A stretch of 54,913 nt of DNA from Klebsormidium nitens. Taxonomy: Eukaryota > Streptophyta > Klebsormidiophyceae > Klebsormidiales > Klebsormidiaceae. The notes under the pieces are model-generated. The model saw nothing but the letters and a program-made list of their open reading frames with translations. It ran no database searches and was not told where the DNA came from. How positions within the stretch are numbered: position 1 is the first letter of the stretch; each line of letters opens with the position of its first letter. Of this stretch, positions 20,701 to 31,438 are shown piece after piece. The DNA is taken from assembly GCA_000708835.1 (NCBI GenBank), contig DF237533.1:1-54913 (forward strand). Direction: 5' to 3'. The position numbers and the translations under genes are program-made.

Positions 20701-23042
20701 GGTCTCATCGTTTTTTTCCTGGTCGAGAAAGCAGTCCGTTACGTTGAGGAGGCGACGGCCAAGAACCCAGAGCTCGCGAACCAGATCAGCTTCCAGAAGC
20801 AGCACAGCCACAAGCACGGCGCCAAGGGGCATTCACACTATGACGATCACACCGAACATGCGGACGGGGACGCGGTAATTGTAGACAAAGACTCGGGCGC
20901 CAAAGCCGAGACGGTAGTCAAGGAGTCGTCCAGCACTCCGTCGGAAGGCGCGAAAAAACGAAAGTCGAGCAAGAGCGGCCCAGGAAAGGATGCGGCAATA
21001 AAGGAGAGCGTTTCCGAAAAGGAAGCGGAAAAGGAGCCGGCGGCGAAAGACATCACCGTAACGGCTGATGCGAAGAAAGGGCCTGCGGTTGCGCCCGGGT
21101 CGTTGTTAGTGTTGGGTTACCTTAACCTGTTTTCGGACGGCGTGCACAACTTTACGGACGGGATGGCGCTCGGCGCCGCGTTCGTGCACCATGGGGCGGT
21201 CGGCGGGTGGAGCCGGACGTTGTTCATGCTCGCACACGAGTTGCCACAGGAGGTGAGCAAGTTTTGCATCGGATTTCTGGCTTGGTTAGTGGTGACTTTT
21301 TGCGCTCTCACTATTGCTGTCTACCTGAGCAGGATTAGTTCCAAGTTGATCAAACGAGAGGCCTTCTCCAGATTTGCTTGAGTCAGATTTCGTTGCTATT
21401 GCTGTCTACCTGAGCAGGATTAGTTCCAAGTTGATCAAACGAGAGGCCTTCTCCAGATTTCCTTGAGTGAGAGTTCGTTGGATCGACATTCGTGAGCTTC
21501 GAGGTCGCTTCTGGATGCGGAGGAACCCTTTCTAGTTGGGAGTATACCGATACGAACGCTTTCATATGGGCGCATACAGAAACAAGAGGGTTGATTCTGC
21601 TGCCCTCAATACAGAAGTTGTACCTTCTTTACGCTTGTACAGTTGTCTGTGATATCCTGCTGTCTTCTCGCTGACTGGAAACCAAGTCCACAAATGTTTC
21701 TTAGTCAGATTCTGTAAAGAACACTTTGAAGACAATGACAATGCTCGGGCTTCTGACTCTCAAAGGATCCAAAGCTCAGACATTCCGGATATGTCGTGCA
21801 GGCTGCGAGAGGATCTACTGACTTTACATCGTAAAGTCACTCTACTCACTTTATCTGGACCCGGCTCCGGTGTTTTGGACTTTTTGGCTGGTCCTCAGCG
21901 CTTTCTGTTGGACGTCCCACGTGGCGCTCGTATAGCACGACACTCTCTCTGCAGACGAGGTAGAAAGCGAGCGGAACATGTCTCGAGGCCTTTGTCCCCA
22001 TAGAGTATCAGTTAAGCAGGATGATGAGCTTTTCACCCTGCGGATTGTCCATTTGTTGAACCAATCGTCACAGATCTGCATCTTCTTTCCATATCCTTGC
22101 AGGTTGGTGACTTTGGGATTCTGGTGCGAGCAGGCTTCTCGGTGACCAAGGCGCTTGCGCTCAACTTCCTGTCTGCATCGATGGCCATGGCCGGAACGGC
22201 CCTCGCTCTCGTTGTGGGAGGAGACGCGAGCAATTCGTCCATTATTGAGGTACGAAATCTTCGCTAAAAATTTTGCTCCTGTACATGTGTTGTGTGGATT
22301 CCTCCGAGGCTTTACAAGCTTAATCATCTGATTTCAACCCCAACAACAGCTGTCCAAGACTCTGATACCGGAAGAAGACGTGTTGATGATACGCAACCTC
22401 TGGGGTACCAATGAGCCGGTTCGAGTGTGAGACGCTCCACTAAACTCGTCTTTTGTGCCGCTCAAGATTGTTATTTGTTGCTGAATGGGAACCCTCTTTG
22501 GCACATGTGCATGTCAGCACTGATCGGATCCCGCAGTCTGCATCGATCTAGGCTGGCTGAGCTGGAGTGGTCTTAGGTCCTCCAGTGCCTTCTGCGTTTT
22601 GTCGTATTACCAGAATTGCTGTCTTCTTACCATCGACGTAAGGTCGTTATCGGCTTCAATCATACCATACGTGGCATCTCCAAGATCCGGGCAGGTCACT
22701 GGGGTTCCCACTCAATAAGCTGACAGTGTGCTCATAGCATATGAGACGGTGCGCTGATACCGACAATGATACCTCAGCGCACGTGTTCAGTCTCTTGGAA
22801 CCCGGGGGAAACTGCAGTTCTGTTGCTTTGATTGTTCGCTAAAGAGCACACGGCATGGAGACTGACTTCCTGTTCTTTCTCTTTTGCAGGGTTTCACGGC
22901 TGGAGGCTTTGTATATATTGCGGTGGCTGGAGTGATGCCCGACTTGCACGCCCAGGGCACGAGCGGTTGGGTCACGGTCCAGCAAGTTTCGTCTATGCTC
23001 GCCGGGATGGGTGTTGCATTAGCTATCTCCTTATGCGAGTAG
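17757..23042 (+). CDS. IAR1: ZIP-family zinc transporter, IAR1/KE4 (SLC39A7-like)
   Basis: Exons 17757-18324, 18622-18758, 19433-19616, 20699-21252, 22103-22249 and 22890-23042 join in phase to 580 residues. Residues 1-23 are a signal peptide (RPLLLLATVLLCSIQSSGA). Residues about 45-150 are extremely His-rich, with AHSHG/GHSH repeats. Membrane segments follow at about 195-217, 228-250, 285-303, 432-462, 494-518, 531-549 and 564-580. The metal-site motifs of TM4 (HNFTDGMALGAA) and TM5 (HELPQEVGDFGILV) are intact, and GDAFLHQLPHAF is typical of the LIV-1 branch. The family exports zinc from the ER/Golgi to the cytosol; Arabidopsis IAR1 affects auxin-conjugate response. A second His-rich loop (about 255-275) and an unusually long Lys/Glu/Ser-rich loop before TM4 (about 325-430) are seen. 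Lengths near 450-480 are usual, so this one is long. Confidence 0.92.
18000..18135 (+). repeat. Short tandem repeats encoding His-rich array
   Basis: Units of 12-15 bases built on GC(T/G)CATTC(T/G)CA(T/C)GG repeat through this part of ZIP exon 1 and encode (A/G)HSHG modules. The repeats differ mainly at third codon positions, so the array seems kept at protein level while its length may vary. The imidazole-rich stretch is expected to bind zinc on the lumenal side. Confidence 0.8.
21311..21480. repeat. 85-base direct tandem duplication in ZIP intron 4
   Basis: A unit beginning CTATTGCTGTCTACCTGAGC at 21311 repeats at 21396 with only a few substitutions by eye, ending near 21480. It starts about 60 bases after the exon 4 donor. 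Near identity implies that the duplication is recent. No coding sequence is included. Confidence 0.9.
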
Positions 23043-24364
23043 AGTATCGGAGTGCTAACAGTCGTGTGCTGGAGAGGTGATTGCACGAGGTTGCCATTTT
23101 TAGAAGCCTCCCGGTCCTCAACTCGATCATCACATCCTATTGAGGCCAGAGCGGAGGCTCGACCAGTTGGAGTCGCAGAGGTCTTTAAACGCACGTGCGC
23201 TCCGCATGAAGCAAGGGACTTTCTGGGGATGGGATGGGCCTGCAGGATAACCATGCGCCTCGAAATGCGACGCTGGTCATTCGAAAACTCGTCATTCTTA
23301 GCCTCTTATGAGGTTCAATGGCCGCTTCCTTTTTCAGCGGCCAGGCTGATCGGCCTCATGCAAAACGGCTGTAGGAGATATTGTCGGCTCTGGATGAATT
23401 GACCCATGCTCATGTATGGCCCAGTGGGCTCACGTGGTCCGGTCGGATAATTGTTGTTACAAGATGGTGCGTATCATAGTTCGGGGTTTGCCGGGTCCAA
23501 GTGCATCCGAGTGGCATGCGGCTTTATATTCTGGGTTGAGCCCGTGCATGATGGCCATCTGTTTGATCGATTTCATCGTCCCAGTGCCCGCGAACTTAGG
23601 CATGCCATCATTACGGTGCCAGGGCGTCCGCGCGCACTGACAAGTCATTATAACTTGACGCGCGGTGCAGCTCAGCGCGGCTGCAGTTGATATATACTAA
23701 GATATCCCTGAAATCGGCAGCTAGCCATATGCAAGCGCGCGGCGGCGCATGCAAATGAACTTGAATATGCTCAGCATGTGCCCATGGAAAGACTATATTG
23801 TAGTATACCGATGGATTCGTCGGAACTGGCACCATGCAACTCAGCATGGATATCAATCAAAGCTTTCAAGGGGTACGCGCTCTGGCGCACTCGGCATGCG
23901 CATCAGCTCGCTTTCCAATCAAGCCAGATCTGCTCGCCTATAAGATACTTCCCCGTTTGTGCATGGGGCGGCCCTTCCTGAAGGCCGGGCGTGACGCGCT
24001 GGCAGAACTTGGACCCTTCATTATGATGCGAATCGACGCCACTTATCGAAGGGTTTGGATCATTTCCGCGCCAGCTCTAGGGAACGGTTTTGAGCGCATC
24101 ATCTTGATCCGACCGTCAGGCGGCCACGGATTCAAACATTTCTGCAGTCTCTTGCAAACGTTAGCTGGGGTTGGTCGAGCTTCAAAAGGAAGCGCTTCTG
24201 CAAGGCTTTTGAGAGGAACGCTGACGCGATCGCCGTCTTACGTCTTTGTCGCTTCTTCATGCTTCACCAGAGATGATGTGATACAGACACGCAGCTGCGA
24301 CTTAAAATCCATTCTTCATTGCTAGTGGAGCGCTGCAGATCAGCTATTCGCACACCTTGTAGAC
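23043..24364. other. Intergenic region, no supported gene
   Basis: About 1.3 kb between the ZIP stop and the F-box-like gene. It holds the ZIP 3' UTR and the promoter and leader of the next gene. CATGC/TGCATG words are frequent around 23500-23960. Open frames are short and lack recognisable protein features. Confidence 0.5.
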
Positions 24365-25528
24365 ATGGCGGCAGCAATGGCAAGCATCGCGTCCGGCATG
24401 CACTCTCTACCCACCGACATTTTGGACGGGGTCACAGAGAGAGTTCGTCGGGACTGCACGGACAGCTTTCAAGCGCTGGAGAAGACGAGCAAGGGCTTTC
24501 ATGAGTCTGCAAGGAGGTGCACTCAGTCACTAATCATGAGACCTCCGTTGCTGGCTGAGGGGCAGAACGGAGATGCACCAGAATCCTCTCAAAAAATGGA
24601 GCAGCAACAGAAGATTCTCGTGAAGGAGATCAACAAGCGGCCTAACCTTTCCAAGCTGACAGTGCATGAGTCAGTCTTCGTGGAGCCAGGCAGCAAGTCC
24701 TCAATTCTAAAGGCTCTGTCAGGCGTATCTTGGGTCTCTTGCACTATCTTTGGCCACAGATTGGACTCAGCTGCGCAAGCTGCCTTCAGCACCAGATCGC
24801 AACTGGTTACCTGGGAGGGTTCTTCAAGCAAGCGCGCGCTCTCTGCTTCCAAAGCAAGCTTGAAAGAACTGACCCTGGTGGATTTCGATTTCAGCGAGTC
24901 GAAGCTCTCAAAATTGGCTCAGCCTTTCCTTAATCTGATGTTCTTGAAGCTCGGAGGCTATGGATGCGCAGTAAACGTGCAGCATGAAAAGTTGGAAGAG
25001 CTTGACATTTTGGGAATCTGGGATCCTTCATATTCATATCCGAAGAAACCTGTTCGTTTCCAAGGCGCGTGGCTGCCGAGTCTTCGACACCTCATAGCAC
25101 CTGCATGCTGCAAGACCGCACCCGGGAACGGCAGAATCCTTCTCTTGGAGTCATTCGCAGACCGTCTTCGACTGCCCCGCAATCTGGAGGTTTTGACGCT
25201 TCAATGGCAAACGACGATTGAGTTTGGGGAACTGGTCCATGGAAACCGTCTACAGAAGCTGCTTTCGAAGTCCGAATGCCCGCATCTTCAGAAGATACAC
25301 GTGCAAGTGACGGAGGCAGCGGCACGAGAGAGTAGCGTGGATCTGGCCTGCACTGGCGAACTGTTCCGTTCTGAGACGAGGCGTCTTTTCAGAACCTGTC
25401 AATCGCTTGAAGAGCTCTGCTTCAACGATTCCAACGAAGAACTGATTGTGAAGTGGGAGAGAACTTCGGAAGGAGTCATAGAGTCCGACTGGGGATTTGG
25501 CCAGCTTCGTACGCGAACCATCCTTTGA
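24365..25528 (+). CDS. F-box-like protein with divergent leucine-rich C-terminus
   Basis: A single uninterrupted frame of 387 residues. The N-terminus (residues 13-50, HSLPTDILDGVTERVRRDC, then DSFQALEKTSKGFHESARR) follows the F-box pattern LPxDxLxxV...LxxxSKxF, the segment that binds Skp1 in SCF ubiquitin ligases. The rest alternates Leu-rich segments spaced about 25-30 residues (LKELTLVDFDF, EKLEELDILGIWD, NLEVLTLQWQTTIEF, QSLEELCFNDSNEEL), which suggests degenerate LRRs for substrate binding. It lacks introns, unlike its neighbours, as do many lineage-expanded F-box genes. Start at the first ATG of the frame; a second ATG lies four codons later. The substrate is unknown. Confidence 0.7.
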   Translation: MAAAMASIASGMHSLPTDILDGVTERVRRDCTDSFQALEKTSKGFHESARRCTQSLIMRPPLLAEGQNGDAPESSQKMEQQQKILVKEINKRPNLSKLTVHESVFVEPGSKSSILKALSGVSWVSCTIFGHRLDSAAQAAFSTRSQLVTWEGSSSKRALSASKASLKELTLVDFDFSESKLSKLAQPFLNLMFLKLGGYGCAVNVQHEKLEELDILGIWDPSYSYPKKPVRFQGAWLPSLRHLIAPACCKTAPGNGRILLLESFADRLRLPRNLEVLTLQWQTTIEFGELVHGNRLQKLLSKSECPHLQKIHVQVTEAAARESSVDLACTGELFRSETRRLFRTCQSLEELCFNDSNEELIVKWERTSEGVIESDWGFGQLRTRTIL

Positions 25529-26997
25529 GAAGTGAAGATAGGAAGCATGAATGTTAGTGACGTTTGATGTCTACGTCTGCAAGTTAGTGCTGTTCCCCTT
25601 AAAGCTTGAGCTGCTCTGTACAGTAAGCGAGTACAGGAGGTTAAAGGGTGCTCGAGTGAAGAGGATACAATATCGACAGACTCTTACGGATGCGTGTGAT
25701 CGGCAAGGACTATGCATTTCTACAGTGGCTCACTTCTCCATCGATCGATCTGAAAGGGTGTCGGAGATAGATATAAGAAAATGCTTCCGAAGAAGATTGT
25801 ATGAACGAGGAGTCACAGGCGCCTATCAGATGCCTCGAAGCAGTGTTACAGATCGTCCACCATTTGCCAGGAAAAGGGGGTACAAGCTTAATGATGTACA
25901 GTGTGTTTCAATTCGCATGTGCACATGACTGCCGCATGGCGGCACATGGTCTGTTCATAGTTCAAGGTTCTTCTCATCTCGACAATCTTAACTTCAAAAA
26001 GGTGTTTACTTTTCTTGATGGACGGTCGGCAACGTACAAATGCATGGCCATGGGCCTCGCGGCCTTGGCCAGAGTCTGCACATTTGCAAGTAACCGTCAC
26101 TGCAAATTTGGGCGCGCGCCGCGTATGCCAGATGCAGACATGCGCCATGGCTGTACAGTCCGGCCACGCCCTGCGCTCCAGATCGCGAGGATAAGGAGCC
26201 GGGCAATGATGCAGTGGGTGTCCCGAGCTAGGACATATCATTGCATTCGCGGCCCAGCCCCCACGTTCATGAAACGTACTGCAGACGTTAAGTTCACATG
26301 AATTGACTGCTTTTTGTTCGCTGAATGCTCACGATTGAGCCCAGATAAAAAGTCCTAGCATGAGCTCCAGAAACGCAGATCTTTGAAGATTCGGCAGCCG
26401 TGAATACATGGTGAAAATTGCAACGACGTAATTTCAGCATCTGAAAGCAGTATTCCATCCGATCGCTTCCCGAATTTCGAAACGTCTACTTGGCTCCCGA
26501 ACCTGCTAATGAGAAAACGCTTGCTCCTGATCAGACTGCCTGGGTGACCGACTAGCCAACGGGCTGCCTCAATCGACTTATTCCTGATAATTATGCTATC
26601 CAACGAGCTGTACAAGGCCTGCCAACACTGGTACTACACTAAATCGACTTCCAAAGTAATTGACGCCTAGACGATTCTAAGCTGTTGCCCTGCACAATAT
26701 CAACACTATGAACGGCGCGGCGCCAATCCAACGCCGCGCATCAACAATTCGCAAAGAATGAGCGAGCGGGTTGTCCGGTTCGCATCTTTACCCCATTCAT
26801 CCCTTCCCCTCAACACCGTACTACTCTTCTTCCCTGTAGGCAGGAAGCAGAAGCTCCGGCTTTTGGAATATCCCACAAGTGAGCGGGGTTTTCGAGTCAT
26901 CTTATCGCCCCAACCGATCCCCTTCCCCAAACGCCGTACCAACTTTTCTTCTGAAGCGCCAATTTCGCCTTCCGATCTTTCCCAGTACGGTTTCCCC
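25529..26997. other. Convergent intergenic region, no supported gene
   Basis: About 1.5 kb between the stop of the F-box-like gene (plus) and the stop of the DnaJ-ferredoxin gene (minus). Open frames on both strands are short or look like shadows. TC/CCC-rich sequence at 26780-26990 probably belongs to the 3' UTR of the minus-strand gene. Confidence 0.5.
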
Positions 26998-29900
26998 TCA
27001 ACGGCGTACCAGCTCTTCCTCCTTAGGGGCCGGCAGCGAGAACTTCGGCTTCCGATCTCTCCCGGCGCGCGACGCATCCCTCCATCGCCGGGCGGCCGCA
27101 GCCATAGCCTTGGCGCGGCTCATGCCGGTCGCTGTCTTCTCGCGCTTTTCCTTCTCGTCGTCCGACTCGTAGCTGGTTCCCCCAACCAGATCTTCCGCCA
27201 TTTCCCAGGGAGCCTTCGCCCAGAACGGAGTGACCTTCTTGCCCGGGGGAGCCTGCTTCTCTTTGTAGGCCTTCGCCCGGGCCGTTTCCTGAGACAGCAT
27301 TAGAAGGTGCTTCACTTTCAAAGTACGCTTAAACTCTGAACGTCAGATGGCGGAAAGTATCGAGGATAGAAGCATGCTCGTCAAACCTTTCCCAGTCACG
27401 ATTGGGAAAAGCGTGTCACCCCGGGAAAAAACTACTGAACTCTGTGATCCAACAAGCGGGCAACTGTAGTCGATACAAAGTATGCTCGTCAGACGCCAGA
27501 AGCTTTGCGTCAGCACTCGATTCCAACGGCGACTTACAAGCACAATTTGATGCATGATGCAACTCCGCGCGATGGTACCGTCCATTCGACGGAGCCGCAT
27601 CAACGGGCATGAATCGGATGTCAAGATGTCGGATGATATCAGTCGTTTTGCAGCCCTCGGAAAACGCCTGACACGCTCGTCAGTTTGTACGGCCTCGGTC
27701 ATCCACATTTAGTTGCTTCAGGGCTCTTTTCTAATGCTATCTCGCATTTTGACCTCTGTCCGCTTCTACTACACGTCGAAGTACCAGCTGAGGGACAGAC
27801 GTCAGCAAAGGGTAAGCAAGAGGAGGGGCCGCTTACCACTGCACGCGCCTGTCGTTTATCCCAGCGCCAGGCGGCCTGTGAGAATACGTCCTGCCCGCCG
27901 TGACCCTGGCCCGCCAGCATGAGGCCCACGTTCACGCGCTCGAGGCGTCGCATCTCGTCCTCGAGCAGGGTCAGCTGGGGGAGAGTTACCCAGTGGATGC
28001 ACGACACAGGACTGCGCAGAGGGGTTTGGACACGGTTAAGAGACAGGTTGGGGAAGTTTGTGAATGTTTAATCGTCCTCGAGCAGGGTCAGCTGGAGGAT
28101 ATACCCAGTGGACGCCTGACATGGGGCTGCGGAAAAATGTTTGGAAAGGGTTAGGAGACAGGTCGATTTCGCTTTGCCAATGTTGTGGAGCCTCTTGTCC
28201 TCGAGCGAGATCAGCTGCAGGGGGGTCAAGAACCAGTGGATGCACTGCGTAGAAGGATCAAGAAAGGTTCGAAAGACAACATACCTGGGCACAGAAGCCG
28301 GGCCAGGATTGCAGTAAGGTCAGAACGCCACTCAACAAACACTCGCTTTCGCCCGGCATTGAAGACGCGTCAGCAGAGTGAACCCGAGCCCAAATCCGCT
28401 GGCCCAAGCGTGACCATAATTTCGACAGATGCCTTCCTTGACTTCTTCAGCAGTGAACCAGAATGTCCAACAGCGTGAGGAAACTTGAATGATCTCGAAG
28501 CTCTTCTACTCACCACGTGTCGATGGCCTCCTGTACCAGTTCAGGCGCCTCTCCTGCCTGATCCATTACTCGCGCTCGCCCATGTTCCGGTTCGATGTCG
28601 AATGTCTGAGGTGCGCAATTTGCGCAGTTCTTGCACCCTGTAACAAACGCCAATCAGAAGCATAAGCAAGTAGAACTAGTGTCTCCTCCGCATATTGACG
28701 AAAAAGCAGACTGTGGACTGCTTTGAGGACGTACAAAAGAGGAGAACACCATCCGACAGCAGGGTCTGAGGAATGCGTCGGTCGGTCCAAGACGATTGAG
28801 TGGCACACGTCAACGCAGCAATGGTGGGTGACACAGCTGCCTTAAGAGGTACAACAGAGGAAGGCAGTCATCAAAGCGTTCCATATGGTGCAAGCATCAA
28901 GCGAGGAATATCTGTGTATCTAGGATTCTTCCTTTTCTCGAGGTGGCAAGGCACTGACCAATGCAAGAGAATTCGTCGACGAAGGCCTGGTCGCGCTCCA
29001 GTGTGGTATTAAAGAAGGGGTTCTGGGACGTCAGCGTGAAGCCATTGATCTCGTCATAGATGGCGCGCTGGTCCGGGTCGCTCAACACCTGCGATAATGA
29101 GCAGACGTTACGGGCGTTGGATGAATTTATGCACATCCCACAGCACACAGATTCAAATGGAAGATACGGCTGGAAAATCGCGGAAACAAACAAGCATCCG
29201 ATGGAACCCCGCGCAGAGCGATCAGAATGGATGTGCCATGAAGCATGTGCTTGGATAAGATTATCAAAAAGAGCGAAAGGGATGCAACTAGGCACAACAA
29301 CCCCATTGCGCCCAATTCCGGAAGGGTCTGTCAGGTGAGAGTATGCAAGTGATGGAAGGTAAAATCGAGAAACAATGTAGGCATACTTGTGGTAAGACAA
29401 TTGAGCCTGTTCGCACAGGCTCTCCCTAAAGATAGGGAGGGGACACTGGCCTTGTCCTTCATGAAAGAGACCCAGGCTGGGGGCGTCAGAGCCATATCCA
29501 ACAGATGTATATTGAGACTGGGGGGGAGAAAGAGATGGAGCAGAGGGACTTCTAAGATAGAAAAAAGCAATCTGAACAGCAACTCCCAATCTTTTAGTCA
29601 CGTTCCTACCCAGGTCCCGTAGTCTGTGTGTTAACAGAAGAGAGATATGTATGAAAAGACGAAAGCGGTATCTGGCGAAGGGTCAAACATATCAACCAGA
29701 TCTAAGAATCAATCTCTTCAAAGAGTGGTACCAAGCAGAAAAATGTAGAAAAACAACAGGCGCGTGTGTCTGTATCTGGAAAACGCGCAATTGAAGTTGA
29801 TGGCTGCCGTTGTAATTGTATGGGCATACCCTTTTCAGCAAAAATGTCCTACCTCGTACACCTCGTTGATAAATTTGCAGAAGGCGGTGCTGTCAGGATG

Positions 29901-30976
29901 CTCGCCCGTTAGGTCGGGGTGGCACTCTTTCATCATGCCGTAGTATGCCTTCCGGATCTGGCTGCCGCTTGCCTCCGGAGACTGCACACAGTATGTGGAT
30001 ACACTCTTACCACTGTTGATAAAAGTGAACAGTATGTCCAGAAGGATCAGAGGCACAAAGAGTGTACAGCGGATGAAGTGAAGATGCAGTCTCCGAGGCC
30101 CTTCAAAAAGGGTTTCCACTTAGTAACTTTTCTTGAACAATACGGTTACTGAAGGTCACATTGACGCCAAGCTCGGGCAGGATAGGAAGTCTAGTCGAAG
30201 ACAAAGTTAGGCTGTGGCCAGACATCTGATTGCCGTACAATATAAGAGAAGCTTGCAAGGACCTTGGGGCAATTTATGCGTTCACAAAATCTGCCTTCGC
30301 AACCGTCACCTTTGTTCAAGACGGCGTCATTAGTCGCATGCACATGTCACTCTGGAAATTGCCGAGTGCACAGCTTTCAAAAGATATCTCAAATGCAGCC
30401 TTGCTGTAAAGAAACAGGTTTAAGCTTAATGCAACCAGACCCTGTGAGGTTCATCGAAGTCTTTGAAAGCTCAAATAAGTTTACGAAGTACCTGCATGCA
30501 GTCTGGGGGCCTCCGCCAATGTCACAATCTCAAAGTTCAAAGGAGTTACTAAGCGTGCATCAGCACCGCACCAGAGCTAACCGGTGACTAGACAATCTTA
30601 CCAATCCAAGTACAGAGTAAAAATCCTCGGCAATTGTCTCCCCCAAAATGTCTATCTCAGTCCCTTGGTCGTAGCCGTCGAATGCTGCTGTTGTTGTCCC
30701 CTTTCGTCCCCTCACATGTCTTCTGCAATTCAGATTGTCCCTTGTCTTCATACCATGAGGGAACCGTCCAGCTTGAGCACCCGCATAGTGCTGAAAGCTC
30801 CGCTTATCATAAACCCACCCCCCTTTCTTCTGATTCCGCCCTGCTGCAGCTACAGCTATCGACGGGCATGCGTAAAAGGAGGGACACATTCTCCTGCTCG
30901 GCGCCCCTACTTTTCTTGTAGAGAAACCTCCCCATACAAGCGGCTGTACAAAGAGAGATGACGCAGAGGACGCCAT
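26998..30976 (-). CDS. Plastid DnaJ-ferredoxin fusion protein (CDJ3-5 / DJC76-77-82 type)
   Basis: Six minus-strand exons: 30976-30602, 29981-29853, 29088-28959, 28637-28514, 28011-27837 and 27288-26998. They join in phase to 407 residues. Residues 1 to about 100 are rich in Ser, Ala and Arg and low in acid, as a chloroplast transit peptide. The J domain spans about 115-185 (EDFYSVLGLSPEASGSQIRK, HPD at 146-148, then SDPDQRAIYDE). A ferredoxin-like domain follows with Cys at 210, 213, 216 and 219 (CIGCKNCANCAPQTFDIE) and a CP at 253-254 (CPVSCIHW), enough to hold a 4Fe-4S cluster. The tail is GHGGQDVFSQAAWRWDKRQA and a Lys/Glu-rich end. J domains recruit Hsp70; Chlamydomonas CDJ3/4 are reported to carry redox-active clusters in chloroplasts, so a redox-sensing cochaperone is the likely role. 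Decayed copies of exon 5 lie in intron 4. Confidence 0.93.
27940..28260 (-). repeat. Three tandem copies of the 5' end of DnaJ-Fd exon 5
   Basis: The functional copy (encoding SCIHWVTLPQLTLLEDE, about 27950-28011) is followed on the minus-strand 5' side by two more, centred near 28106 and 28234, spaced about 115-128 bases. Copy 2 (GVHWVYPP, then the equivalent of QLTLLEDD) has a 2-base deletion and a stop. Copy 3 (QCIHWFLTPLQLISLEDK) keeps an open frame, and that frame continues into the shifted frame of copy 2. Each copy begins with a GCAG acceptor-like site. Confidence 0.88.
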
Positions 30977-31438
30977 TACGGGGGACAGGAGGGCGTGTCA
31001 GGAGCTCTGTAATGAGCGCATGCACCCCCTAGGCGAAGGAGAAACCTGGAGGCTGGAAATTGGAAGAAGAGAGGTCACAGGTGCTCGAAATGGATTCGAA
31101 AATTTGTCAAGTATTAAGTGAACCCTAGGTGGAACAACCTTGCGAGTGAACCCTAAATGCGAGTCTCACGACCCTTCAGAACACCCCCTCAAAGGCACCC
31201 AATTTCAGGGTCTCTGCCACTGCGTTTAGAATTCTACATGAATTGAATTCATGTCATAGCTCCATACATTCTACATGAATTTGCGGATGTGGGAACGTGC
31301 TGGACCTCTGAAAAGCCTGCAAGTGCCACAAGAAAGCGTCCAAATTCTGCAAAAATATCTCAAAAGTACTTTGCTTGTAAAGTTCCCACACCAGCCTTGG
31401 CAGCATCGTGGGCGAAGGAAGTCTACCAAGGCGAGACG
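30977..31438. promoter_or_regulatory. Divergent intergenic space between DnaJ-Fd and TPR genes
   Basis: The start codons of the minus-strand DnaJ-ferredoxin gene and the plus-strand TPR gene are 462 bases apart, so both promoters share this space. It holds direct repeats GTGAACCCTA (31119 and 31146) and ATTCTACATGAATT (31230 and 31267), the first followed by GAATTC. Both products carry organelle-type N-termini, so co-regulation is possible but not shown. Confidence 0.45.

Noticed and set aside
26758-27303. 181-codon plus-strand frame
   Set aside because: It is the antisense shadow of DnaJ-Fd exon 6 and its 3' flank; Arg/Pro/Ser-rich composition reflects that.
27300-27708. Minus-strand frame of about 120 codons between DnaJ-Fd exons 5 and 6
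   Set aside because: It lies inside intron 5, which is defined by matching phases on both sides; no DnaJ-Fd similarity.
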